64,000 bases of DNA, taken from contig JAEPRB010000052.1 of the NCBI GenBank assembly GCA_016758965.1, positions 62,001-126,000 on the forward strand, given 5' to 3'. Positions within the stretch are counted from its first letter, which is position 1. Each line of letters opens with the position of its first letter. The notes beneath the pieces are model-generated. The model worked only from the letters and a program-made list of their open reading frames with translations. It made no database searches and was not told the DNA's origin. The DNA comes from Circinella minor (Eukaryota > Mucoromycota > Mucoromycetes > Mucorales > Lichtheimiaceae). Shown piece by piece: positions 52,389-64,000 of this stretch. The position numbers and the translations under genes are program-made.

Positions 52389-53427
52389 CAGTAATTTTCC
52401 GTTAAGCCGATATCCGTTAAATCGATATTTTGTCGAACTGGTATAGGTCCTCACATATTGAGAGTACCAGGGGTAAATAAAATTAGGTAACAAAAGTTTT
52501 TATCTAGTTTGAATCTTCTGCTACCAGTGTTACCGTGTCATTGTCACATACACAAGTACCCTCCTCAATGTCGTCGATTTCAGAAAAAAACGTCAGGACA
52601 GCTTTTGTCATTTGCTTTTACTACCAAAGTATTATCCCAGAACTGGTCTAATGGGTAATTGGATTTTAGAATTGAAGCAAGTTGCCAATATCATTGGTTT
52701 AAACATTGTTGCTAAGTATTAGCATAAGTGTTGAAAAGAAGATGTAACCTGTGCTTATTACTGATTTATATAGGTGAACAAACGCAAAATCAATATACTA
52801 CAAAACCTACCAAATGGCCGGATTTTACGAAATCTGATGTACATCTATAATGTGAAACCATTTTTATAGATAAATACTTTCATACACAAAGTACTATACT
52901 ATATTTAGGGGCTGACGCCCCTAAGCAATGGTTGACCAAATTGGCACTGAACAACAAAATCCTCGATTCCCGCCTACTAACGTATCCATTTTTTCAATAA
53001 TGAACTATCAAGAATTATTACGAACTATTACGAATTATCCCACCTCATCATGGCAAAAAAGCCATGATGTCCGATCTACTTACAAGAAAAATCTTAGTTT
53101 CAATCCCCACAAAAATATACTATAGTATAATCCTTTGTTTCTACGTCCCTTTCTATATGTATAATTTGAATTTGAGGCTGCATGGACATTACTTCATTTG
53201 AACATGTGATCTGCATAATAAAGATTTGGAGGCCAACCAACCTCCCATACAAAAAAAAAAAAAAAAACTATACTATATTTAATTATATGTGCTATTGTTT
53301 CGAATTATATGTGATAAGTCTGTATGTGGTGCATAATAACAAAACAGTTTTAGCCAATGATCAACTATGAAATCTGCCATGACCCTTGTTATGTTGTACA
53401 AAAAAAGCGAATAACGCCAAATTACTG
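52389..53427. mobile_element. TIR element with pogo-like termini, host of a nested SINE
   Basis: The left end CAGTAATTTTCCGTTAAGCC and the reverse-complemented right end CAGTAATTTGGCGTTATTCG share the CAGTAATTT..CGTTA frame. This is the same terminus family as the 21130-22155 element. The right flank is TA, but the left is GA, so the target duplication is imperfect or one end is misplaced. Without the nested SINE and its duplication the length is about 665 bp. Confidence 0.45.
52908..53266 (+). mobile_element. SINE-like retroposon with poly(A) tail and 15-bp target-site duplication
   Basis: ACTATACTATATTTA occurs at 52893-52907 and again, perfectly, at 53267-53281 right after a run of 16-17 A. 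The 359-bp body starts with GGGGCTGACGCCCC. It has candidate pol III promoter boxes: TAAGCAATGGTTGA near 52922 for box A and CTCGATTCCCG near 52962 for box B. Target duplication, poly(A) and internal pol III boxes together are the hallmark of a tRNA-derived SINE mobilised by a LINE. The ORF 52928-53125 is not needed to explain it. Confidence 0.8.
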
Positions 53428-54794
53428 TATTCTTAAAAAGTTTGTATCTCTACGTATATCAAATCTATATATACTGTACATATACTTTGGTAATACATGA
53501 TTGAATTACTCTCGATTCACTAAGTTGTTGTAAAAATAGTATAAGATTACTACTACGGAAATAGATTACGTATTATATTTTATAGTTTATAAAATAATAT
53601 TATTTGGTACAGAATGCATATGCTATAGTAAAGAAAGTTATATGTAATTATATTTCTTATACAAGGATTTACAATATACCCCACCTAATATATTCACAAG
53701 TATTTTTTTAGCCATTCATCCGATTCAGTGTTATCACTTATTATGACTTGCTTGCTTTTTTTCCCGTAACAATACTTCTGTTTTTTCGAAAGTATCGATG
53801 TCTGTAGAACAACTTCTTTTTAAATGCATCATTGTTTAGTTATTCTAAACAATAATACGTATACAAAATAAAAAAAAGTCGTCTCATGGCTTTTGGTTCG
53901 GTTCTGCTTTTTTTTTTCAAGTGTGATGTATGTAAAGGAGTAAGAAGTTTTGATTGAAAAAAAAAGAGTGACCATGTTCTATTGTATATATGTATATAAG
54001 CTTTTGGTCCATTCTACTACTATAATTTAGAATAATTGATAAATCTAAATGAGATACAAAACGGGAAAAAATTGTTACCTTTGAAATTGTTACACATGAC
54101 GGTATCGCGCAGCATGAATTTTTCAAAGGTGTATCAATCCCATTAGACACCGAGAAGTTTCAGTACGTACAAAAAAAAAAAGTCTTTACTGTTTATCTGA
54201 TTTATTGATCAGATGTGTATATTACGAAACTAGTACCAGGAGCAAAATTGAAAACGCCTGTTATTGTATTGGTCGAATTGAAGAAGTGCCGGCAATATTA
54301 TATCGAGGCTTAACTGACCAGGTCATCTCTCGTTACGTTATAACAAGAGCCAAAAACTCGTAAAAGGCTGACTCATACGATATCCTAGCAACACCAAAAA
54401 AAAATATCAAGGTTGTTCAATTTAATAGGTTGTGCGGGAAAACTCTCCCGTTTGGGAACAAAGCTTGGATCGGCAAACGGCTTTTCCGCAAAAAATGCTA
54501 TTAATTGAGGACAGTTACACAAAGTTTTTTTTTTTTTTTACTCCTTTTTGAAATATAAGAGAGTTTATATGTCACTCTTTTTTAACACTCTCTTCTTGTA
54601 CACGTTTACTTTCCATACTTGTTCAATTGATTACGACTCGTATTTTACCTTTTTTTTTTCTACTTTAAAAAGCATCAATCACTTTTTGTTTTCTTTCCCG
54701 TCCCGACTTTGTAACTGACCCTATTTTTGAATTATAAAAAAAAGAAGACTGTTTTTTATTTTATTTTTAAATCTATAAGCGAAAAAAAAACACA
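53428..54794. other. interval with short coding relics and a hairpin
   Basis: A plus-strand piece near 54070-54165 (TFEIVTHDGIAQHEFFKGVS) and another near 54233-54310 (LKTPVIVLVELKKCRQYY) look like remnants of an unrecognised protein. TGCGGGAAAA (54433) pairs with TTTTCCGCA (to 54490), and CCGTTTG pairs with CAAACGG inside it. The stretch from 54540 is the pyrimidine-rich 5' region of the NAD kinase gene. Confidence 0.4.
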
Positions 54795-57339
54795 ATGTCG
54801 AACGAAACTGAATTACAACAACGGTCGAATGCTTTAACCAATTTGTCACGTTGTGATAATTCAGTGTCACAGCAACGACAACAACAGAAACAACCACAGC
54901 AAGACTGTAGACCACCACCACCAACAAATACTATTAGCACTACTACGACGACGACTACTACGACTAGTTCAGGAGCACAAACTCCTCAACGTTTATCAGA
55001 TACAGCAGGTGTTGTACGTGAAGTTTCAAAAAAAATTGGTAAGTTTTATTAATTACCTTACCAATTTCTTTTTTTTTTTTGCAACTATAAAATAAAATCT
55101 AATCTTATCATCTATGTAATGAATAAATAATAAAAGGTCGAACCCGAATCAAATGGGATAACCCAAAATCTGTCATGATCCTTACAAAACCAGGCGATCT
55201 ATCACTTATTGGAATGACACGCGAACTTGCTTTATGGTTAATTAAAACACCAAGATATGGTCAACCAAGCGGTTTAACTGTGTAAGTTTTAACTATATAT
55301 ATATAGCATAAAAAAGTAAAGGTACTAAACTAAGGGGGGTGGGCGGAAAAAAACCTTATTACATTTTTCTTTTTTTAGATATGTGGATGAAAAGATAAAA
55401 AATGCTCGAGGATTTAGATACAGAAAAATAATTCAACGTTATCCAGAATATCAAGATAAATTACGCTTTTGGAATCCTGAATTATGTGCATTACAACCTA
55501 AACTATTTGATTTTATTGTTACGGTAAATTTAATTTGATTGGATTACATTGATTGATGAATTGATATATATTAATATCTTGGATCCCGTTTGTTCCCGAA
55601 ACGAGGAATATATATATATTTATATGTAATACTAATTATTATTATCATTTTAATCATTTTAATATATTTAGTTAGGAGGTGATGGCACGGTAAGAAAATT
55701 GAGCAAATGCGCATGAATAATTTTTTTTTAAAAAAAATGAGAGAGATCTAATGATATTTTTATTTCTTATTAGGTTTTATTTACATCATGGTTATTTCAA
55801 GCTTATGTCCCACCTGTCATACCATTTCATCTCGGTTCACTAGGTTTTTTGACACCTTTTGATTTTGAAGATTATGATAAATATTTGAGTCATGCAATGC
55901 AACATGGTGTACGTATCAATCTACGTGGTCGTATCACTTGTACAGTTTACCGACGTGTTCCACATCCTGATTGTAAAACACCTGAAGAAGCTAAAACAAT
56001 ACAACTTCGTAATGTCAAACGTAACCCAGTAACTGGAAAAATTACAGTAGGCGGATGGTGTAAAGGATCAAAAAAGAATCGACGTAAAAAATTTGGCGAA
56101 GTAGATGGCGAGGATATAGAGGAGGAAGAAGAAGCAAGCAATAATGGTGGTAGTGGGGAGGTGGATTGGGGAGACGAACAAGATGATTTAACAGAACATC
56201 GACAAATACCTTGTTTTACAACTGTTCCTGTCGAGAAATACCAAGTCATTAATGATTTGGTAGTAGACCGTGGACCTAGTCCATATGTTAGTTTATTGGA
56301 ATTATTTGGTGATGATAAACATCTCACAACAGTGCAAGCAGATGGATTAGCTATTTCAACACCTACTGGAAGTACTGCTTATTCTGTAAGTTTCATTCTC
56401 ATTTATTTACTTATTTATTTATTAAATGTCATTAATTTTGGTGTGTAATAGCTTTCTGCTGGTGGCTCTCTTACACATCCTGCTATTCATGCATTACTTA
56501 TTACACCTATTTGTCCACATACACTTTCTTTCCGACCAACACTCGTACCTGATTCAATGGAATTACGTATCTGTGTACCCTATAATTCTCGTAATACTGC
56601 TTGGGCAAGCTTTGATGGTCGTGGTCGTGTCGAACTCAAACGTAAGTAAACTCTCTCTGGTTTTTTTTTATATATAGTAATGAAAAACTCACATTGTATT
56701 TATATAGAGGGTGATCATATCAAAGTGACAGCATCCAAATACCCATTCCCTACTGTTTGTAAAGAAGACCAAGCAACAGATTGGTTTAATTCATTATCCA
56801 ATTGTCTTCATTGGAATAGACGTCAGCGACAAAAATCATTTGCAGTTGTTGAATCCAATAACCGTAGTGGCAAACGAAGTGCATCATCTACACCTGGACG
56901 ATCTAATTCATCTGTATCACGACGACCATCAGGTACAGGTATGTCATCCCGATCCATGATGATGACTAATATCACTTCATCGAGTGGAGGTGGTAGTGGA
57001 GCAAATGGTGGTAGTCCAACATCACCTACAAGTTCAAGTACATCATCCTCAAGAAAATATAAACAATCACCTTCATCCGATGCTTTACATGATGAAGTTT
57101 TTGGTATGTTTTGTGATGATGATGAGTATGAGTATGACCAATCAAAAGTTGATGGAGTGGATGTAGATACCTCTAGTATGTCATCATGTTCATTAGATAA
57201 TTTCAGTGATGAAAGTGATAGTGAAGATGATAATAGTACAGATAATGAATTTATTGGGTGGGCAGACGATGAAATTCTTAAAGGACGATATAATGCTTCC
57301 CTTGCAAAGGAATTAGAACGACTATCTACAAAGGATTAA
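54795..57339 (+). CDS. NAD+ kinase (ATP-NAD kinase)
   Basis: Seven exons in phase: 54795-55038, 55137-55281, 55379-55523, 55672-55689, 55774-56385, 56452-56641 and 56708-57339, giving 661 aa. It phosphorylates NAD+ to NADP+. The signature LGGDGT is encoded by its own 18-nt exon (residues 179-184), directly followed by VLFTSW. Other family blocks are PPVIPFHLGSLGFLTPF, NDLVVDRGPSPYVSLLE, DGLAISTPTGSTAYSLSAGG, PICPHTLSFRP and ASFDGRGRVEL. A basic-acidic insert (about 300-345) sits inside the substrate domain, and the Ser-rich acidic tail of about 150 aa is variable. No presequence of mitochondrial type is obvious; the Gln/Thr-rich N-terminus suggests a cytosolic Utr1-like enzyme. Confidence 0.95.
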
Positions 57340-58481
57340 TTTGTAACACTCCCACTATAATAATGTAAATTTGTATACATTCTCTGCCTTTTTTTTATTT
57401 TCCTTTTTTTTTTTTACATATAATCAAACTACTTGATCAACAACAGAAAAAAAAAAGGAAAAAAAAATATTCTTTGTATTTTTTTTCGATTTGTTTATAT
57501 ATCCCTCTCTCTTTTCTTTTCTTCTGATATTCATTGATATTTACCAGGATTATTTATCACTAGGAATATATATATATATATATATATACATATGTGTTAT
57601 TTTTGTTTATTTTTATACTTGTAATAACTATAATATACAGTAAGACTTATTTTTTTTCTAATGTTATTTCTGACGACCTAATGATAACCGTTCTACTTTA
57701 TTTATGTAGACTATGATAAAACATATGATAACAATAACTTTTTTGTTTGATTCATATATATACCACTATTCCTATATACTTGTACTATATTGTGCTAAGA
57801 TAAACATAAAATTTGAAACCATACATACATTCCAGAGTATATAAATAAATTTACCAAGTTCTGTCAATAAAAAGGTAGTTCATTTTAAAGAATAATAGTA
57901 ATAAACTCTATATATCAAATGCAAATTTTGTATTATATGTGCTATCAAACTACAGACTAGATACGTACTTGTCTTTTAAAAATACGAAGGTTGTTCTTAT
58001 TTTACTATTTTCTATTTATATAACAGTTTACCTGGGGGGGAATAACCTCCCAAGGATGACTCGGTTCACTCATGCCATCATATTGTGTGTTGCCAAAACA
58101 TATTTGAAAAATTTAAACATCGTTTCATTTTATATACATATGTCTTATTTGATATCTTTGACGTTTTCATTATGTTATTAAAATTTATCTCTATTTCCAT
58201 GTCGTATATCAATAAATATACAAATGTGAACAAGTCCAAATAATGAAACCAAAATTATAGTTATTGTTTGTATTATATTATATATATGTATATTGTTATT
58301 TATTAAATATAAAATGACTACTAATTAAAATTACTTATTATAAATTATTATTACTATCTTAAGTTGTACGTATGTTGTTTTTTTTTTGCATCAAGCAAAA
58401 GTCAAAAAAAAAAATGTCTATTTGTTATTTTTTTTTTGTTATATTTAGTGTTTTCTATTTTTTTTTTTCTTTTTCACTGCA
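57340..58481. terminator. shared 3' region between convergent NAD kinase and wall-protein genes
   Basis: AT-rich, with an (AT)n run at 57570-57590 and several T tracts. No gene was supported; ORF 57939-58181 looks like noise. Confidence 0.4.
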
Positions 58482-59664
58482 TTAGAATGTCATGGCAGCC
58501 ACAAGAACGGTAACACCAGCCATCATCCAACTTGAGGGTTGTGTAATAACAGCAGAAGAAGAAGATTCTGGACTCTTAACATTATTCTTCTTATCATCTA
58601 TTTTTGATGATGATTGATCACTTAAACCACCACTGCTACCACTAGAAGAACCACTTTTATTACCACTACTGAGGGATGGCGTTGGAGGCATTTCCATAGA
58701 TTTTGAAGAGGTGGGAAGTGAGGAATTATTAGAGCCCGTTGCACTTTGAACAGGTCCAGAAGTGGGTCCTACAGAACCAGTTGGACCAGCCATACTTTTG
58801 CTACCAGAAGAAGATGCATCAATTACAGGAGCTGGTTCACCAAGTAAGACATTGACGGGTGCTATATGTATAATATATATATATGTTAAATTTCATAATT
58901 TCAAATCGGTTTTGTTATTTTTTTAAATTGATACGTAGAGAAAGAAAAAACTGAAAAACTTACCATTTAGCCTTTTAGTATCAATAGTACCTTTACCATG
59001 AAAGTGAAACGTGGATGAATAAAACCATTTTCCATTATTACCAATACGAATCCAATATTCACCAGAACTAAAATCATTTAATGGCGAAATCTATATATAT
59101 ATATACATATGTTTATTAAGTTTTTTTTTTTTTTGGTTACCTTTTTGTTTTCATATACACTATCTAATTTCTTTTTTTAGAAAGGTTAAACAAAAGAAGA
59201 CTTACATCGTATCTTTCATCAGTACATGGGACAGGAGCTTCTGGGTTGGTAACATAAGCAACAACTCTAGAAATTTTAAGAGAAAGAGAGAGAAAAGAAA
59301 TAAAATGAAAACACATATATTTACTTTTAATATTTTAAGAAAAAAAAAAAGCAGAACATTTTACTTACTGTCCATTATCAGTAGAACCATTCATTAATTG
59401 AATATGACAAAAGCTTTTATAATCATCTCCATCGACGGACCAAGTAACATCAGCATGACCGCCTGATTTCCATGAAATATCTTGCCATGGTGTAAGAACC
59501 TTTTTGTGTATGTCATTGTAAAATAGAAAAAAAAATTATTACTACTTAGTAAAAGAGTTTATACACAAGCAATATATATATAGTAGATAACTTACGCTGA
59601 TAGTAGCAGCAACATTGGATACCAATCCAAGAATAGTAAGCGAAGCAATAGTAATAGATTTCAT
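58482..59664 (-). CDS. Kre9/Knh1-like GPI-anchored cell-wall protein
   Basis: Five exons in phase: 59664-59596, 59499-59369, 59266-59206, 59090-58964 and 58861-58482, giving 255 aa. The signal peptide is MKSITIASLTILGLVSNVAA. Residues about 24-130 form an Ig-like Kre9/Knh1 N-terminal domain: PWQDISWKSGGHADVTWSVD, CHIQLMNGS, SPLNDFSSGEYWIRIGN and KWFYSSTFHF. A Ser/Gly/Pro-rich stalk follows, and a C-terminal hydrophobic segment (WMMAGVTVLVAAMTF) is typical of GPI attachment. The family is implicated in beta-glucan assembly and surface anchoring; the role here is inferred. Confidence 0.85.
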
Positions 59665-60600
<936 letters not shown>

Positions 60601-61621
60601 TTAATCAGTTGAAGAGGAAGGAGAAGAAGTAGTATTGGTAGATGGAGAAGTAAAAGCTGTAGAAACAGAATGACGACGCATATGACGTCTCATGTTACTT
60701 AAAACACTGAAATGTTTATCACAGCCACTAAACGTACAAGCAAATGGTTTTTGTCCTGTATGTGAATAAACATGTGTACGTAAAGAAGATGGTCGGGTAA
60801 ATACTTTACGACAATAAGTACATGCATATTTTGGAGCCGGTTTTTGTGGATGCATTGATTTAATGTTTATCGTATCATGATGATAGTAAGTTGACGGCGA
60901 TGATGTCCTAGACAATGATGATGATGTGAATGATCTTGTCATGGATGAAGTAGAATGATGTTTTTTTCTACTTGTAGAAGTAGTTGTTGTTGATGATGAT
61001 AGAAGAGTAGGATCAGCTGTTGCAGTAATAATTCTTAATGGTTTGGATATCCAGGGGGGTTTTGCAGAAAATGAGATTGAAGTGCTATCATCTGCTGATA
61101 GTGATCGACCATGAAAATGTTTACATTTACTAATTGAATAAGGTTGTTGAACATGTTGATTAGAATCATCCATAGTTACTTCGTTAGTACAAGGAGATGA
61201 AGATGAAGATGATGCAGATGAAATAGGTGATCCAGTTGTTGTTGTTGTTGTTGCTGCTCCTGTCAAAGAAAAAGAAAATGTTGCTGCTATGGTAGTACTA
61301 TCTTCATGATAATGATAATGATCATGATGTTGCTTAGGATACAAAGTCTTCAAAGAAGGTGAAGGAGAATCAATATCTCGTAATGGTGGTAGTTTTATAT
61401 CGTTGCTATTATTGAGAACTTGGTTGTCACCATGGATACCCACTATGATATACATATATATTTACATTAATTTCTAATATATGCTAAGTTGACATGGTAA
61501 TGAATACTACATATATAAATAAAAATATATATTTACATGGTGATACATTATTATAGTATCTACTATATAACAAGAGTTCATTGACTGAAGGTAAAGTAGT
61601 GTTATTATTTATATGTAACAT
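60601..61621 (-). CDS. C2H2 zinc-finger transcription factor
   Basis: Two exons in phase: 61621-61537 (MLHINNNTTLPSVNELLLYS...) and 61442-60601, giving 308 aa. Splicing replaces the short in-frame ATG at the start of exon 2 and joins LPSVNELL to a KLPPLRDID segment, a layout common in fungal C2H2 regulators. A Ser/Thr-rich middle is followed by two fingers: YACTYCRKVFTRPSSLRTHV ending YSH (about 234-257) and FACTFSGCDKHFSVLSNMRR ending HMRRH (about 263-287). The second finger has the longer C-x4-C spacing. A nuclear DNA-binding role is inferred; the target is unknown. Confidence 0.85.
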
Positions 61622-62130
61622 AATAGAAAAACATTTATTGTAATAATAAATCAATTATACAATATATATATTATGAAAATAAAAAAAAAGGGATCGACGT
61701 GATTAAAAAAATATTCAATCTATTTATATATGATTGATATGATTGTAAAATTCTAATTCAATGATCTAGAAAAACAAATCTTTATAAACTTTGTAAATAT
61801 AGGTTTATTATACCGCGCGACCTTTTAAAGCTTCTAAATAATGTCTATAGAATCCTTAAAATTTGGACCATCGATCAATTTTTTTTTTTATTGACAAACA
61901 ATATTTTTAATAACAATCTTATAGATCGAATCATGGGTCCTCAACCATCCGCAGCTTTAATCAATGGGATATCATAATTATTATGGCTGAGGCAAAAAAA
62001 AAAAAAAAAAAAAAGGGGGGGGAGGGAATGGAGTGGATGATTATAGTGGGTTCCTTTTCTATTTTTTATTGGAGTTTTTATTTATTTCTCGCTCACTTGT
62101 CTTTTTTTAGTAATAAACGCGTTTACCAAA
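61622..62130. promoter_or_regulatory. divergent promoter region between zinc-finger and polynucleotide kinase genes
   Basis: About 510 bp between divergent start codons. AT-rich, with a short A-tract/G-tract (61995-62024) close to the kinase start. No specific factor site was recognised. Confidence 0.4.
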
Positions 62131-64000
62131 ATGAAGCGCAAGTTGAAAGATTCACAAGAAGAAGGAAAAGAATCTTCAGTGAATAAACGTATTCACTCCT
62201 TCTTTCAGCCTGACGGAGAAAAAAAAGATATGAGTTTACGTTGGTTACAACAAATTCCTTCTGTCTTGATTGCACGATCAAAACAATATGAACCTGGACG
62301 ATCTAATAAAATAGCTGCATTTGATTTGGTAAATAATATATATATTTATTCTCTCACTTTTTATTTTTTATTTTTGTTATCATGTTGCATAATAATAGTT
62401 TTGCAAACAACATGAACCGGTAAAAAAATGCTTATTTGAATGGGTCATGGTTAACTATTATATATAGGATAGTACGTTGATCAAAACACGTAGTGGAAGA
62501 GTCTATGCAAAAGATAGTAGTGATTGGCAGTGGTGGGATACAAGTGTTCCGGGAACTGTCCGACGACTTTATGATGAAGGGTAAATATATATATTAATAT
62601 GTATACATATCGTATCTAATATATAAAACGTATGATTGAATAATAATAAATTATGTAAATGATTGATTTTTTTTAGATATAAAATTGTTATATTTTCAAA
62701 TCAAAATGGATTAAATTCTTCTCAAAGAGTTAAAAGCTTTCGTACTAAAGTAGAAAATATTGTAAATCAGGTATATTTAATTATAAATTGCTACAACTAG
62801 TAATAATGAACATTGAATATATATGTATATATGAAAAGCTAAGATTTTTACAAATAATAGCTTGGTGTATCTATTGTATTTTTAGCAGCCTTGGAAAAAG
62901 ATAAATATCGAAAACCAATGACTGGAATGTGGGATTGGATAGAAAATGATCCAGAAGATAATGGTATTTCAATTGATAAAAAACAAAGTTTTTATGTTGG
63001 TGATGCTGCTGGTCGTGAAGCTGGATGGAAACCAAAAGAAAAGAAAGATCATTCTGCTGTTGATAGGTATAGAATAATTACAGTTAAATGATTTCCATAT
63101 TGAATCGATTTGAAAATAACTTTTTTTTTTTTTTCAATTAGAAAATTTGCTGAAAATATTCAATTATCATTTTATACACCTGAAGAATACTTTTTAAATG
63201 AATCTAAAGCTGAATTTACATATGGTTCATTTGAACCTTCCAAATATTCGGATTCATGTATGTTTTATTTTTCATTTACTATTCTCACTATTAAACACTC
63301 TTGACCAAAAGAAAAACTCACTGAAAAAAAAATCTCTTTTTTTAAAAAAATATAGTACCATTATTTACTCCAACATCAACACCACTTATTCCAACAGATA
63401 AAAGTCAAGAACTTATTGTTTGTGTTGGTTATCCAGCCAGTGGTAAATCTAGTTTCTGTAAAAAATATGTTGTTCCTCATGATTATGTCTATATTAATCA
63501 GGTAATAGACTACTTTTTTTTTTTTAATTTTTATTAATTTATCATATTGAATAAGTACATTTATCAAAGATGATTATATATGAATAGGATACATTAAAGA
63601 CTCGTGAAAAATGTATTAAAGCATGTCAACAAGCACTTTCTGAAGGCAAATCAGCTATTGTTGGTAAGTTATAATATATAATATTGACAAAAAAAAACAA
63701 ACAAACAATTAAACAATTAAACTGATAAATAATATATATATATAGATAATACCAATCCTGAAGTATCTACTCGTGCTAATTATATTCGACTTGCAAAAAA
63801 TGCCAAAATACCTGTAAGATGTTTTAATTTTACAGCGGATGAATACCTTGCTAATCATAACAATTATTTTCGAGCATTACATACAAAAGGTGGAAAAAGT
63901 GAACCATTAAGTCGTATTGCTTATAATACATTTAAATCTAAATTTCAAGCACCAAAAAAGACTGAAGGTTTTGATGAAATTAAAGATATTAATTTTGTCT
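62131..64000 (+). CDS. bifunctional polynucleotide kinase / 3'-phosphatase, 3' end outside the window
   Basis: It repairs DNA termini by removing 3'-phosphate and adding 5'-phosphate. Exons in phase: 62131-62328, 62468-62580, 62677-62770, 62861-63066, 63142-63257, 63356-63501, 63588-63663 and 63746 onward past 64000. The HAD-type phosphatase motif FDLDSTLIKTRSG (Asp65, Asp67) is split by intron 1. Further phosphatase blocks are KIVIFSNQNG, RKPMTGMWDW and FYVGDAAGREAGWKP. The kinase has the P-loop GYPASGKSS (about 267-275), then DTLKTREKC and VDNTNP. There is no FHA domain, so the layout is like yeast-type Pnk1 rather than animal PNKP. An N-terminal NKRIHSFFQP resembles a PCNA-interaction box. 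Confidence 0.93.

Overview
The window looks like nuclear DNA of an early-diverging fungus, most likely Mucoromycota (Mucorales-like). The evidence is a very AT-rich background, many short GT-AG introns, Asn/Ser/Thr homopolymer-rich proteins, and repeated gene families that I associate from memory with mucoralean genomes. No rRNA, tRNA or CRISPR locus was seen. All assignments come from reading the sequence and spliced translations by eye; no database search was possible.

Layout. 1-18.4 kb is a mobile-element-rich region. It holds a TA-flanked terminal-inverted-repeat element enclosing a LINE reverse-transcriptase tail (297-2485), a 112-bp direct duplication (3720-4098), a decayed MULE transposase (4860-7180), a second decayed transposon ORF (7560-8930), a multi-exon lineage-specific gene on the minus strand (10012-12479), a short element with perfect 25-bp inverted repeats (13835-14680) and a foldback element with arms of about 170 bp (17380-18433). 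A cytochrome P450 (18830-20585) follows, then another short TIR element (21130-22155).

24.2-49.5 kb is mostly ordinary genic sequence: a chromatin-type protein with DEUBAD and RAMA domains (+), the spliceosomal DEAD-box helicase Prp5 (-), a 1574-aa Ras guanine nucleotide exchange factor (+), a secreted subtilisin-like protease (-) only 161 bp from the RasGEF stop, a possible small two-exon gene, and a PQQ-type beta-propeller protein (+). For most of these genes every exon junction could be placed with consistent reading phase over the full length.

49.5-54.5 kb is a second mobile-element cluster: Tc1/mariner and KDZ transposase relics, a lineage-specific repeat-family relic, a compact highly folded tract, and a poly(A)-tailed SINE-like insertion with a perfect 15-bp target-site duplication nested inside a short TIR element.

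54.8-64 kb is genic again: NAD kinase (+), a Kre9/Knh1-like GPI-anchored wall protein (-), a C2H2 zinc-finger protein (-), and a bifunctional polynucleotide kinase/3'-phosphatase (+) that runs off the right edge. The genes belong to unrelated pathways (splicing, Ras signalling, wall biogenesis, NADP supply, DNA end repair). I see no operon or metabolic cluster; the coherent story is gene islands separated by nested transposon graveyards. The most distinctive items are the DEUBAD-RAMA protein, the nested SINE, the foldback element and the 18-nt NAD kinase microexon.
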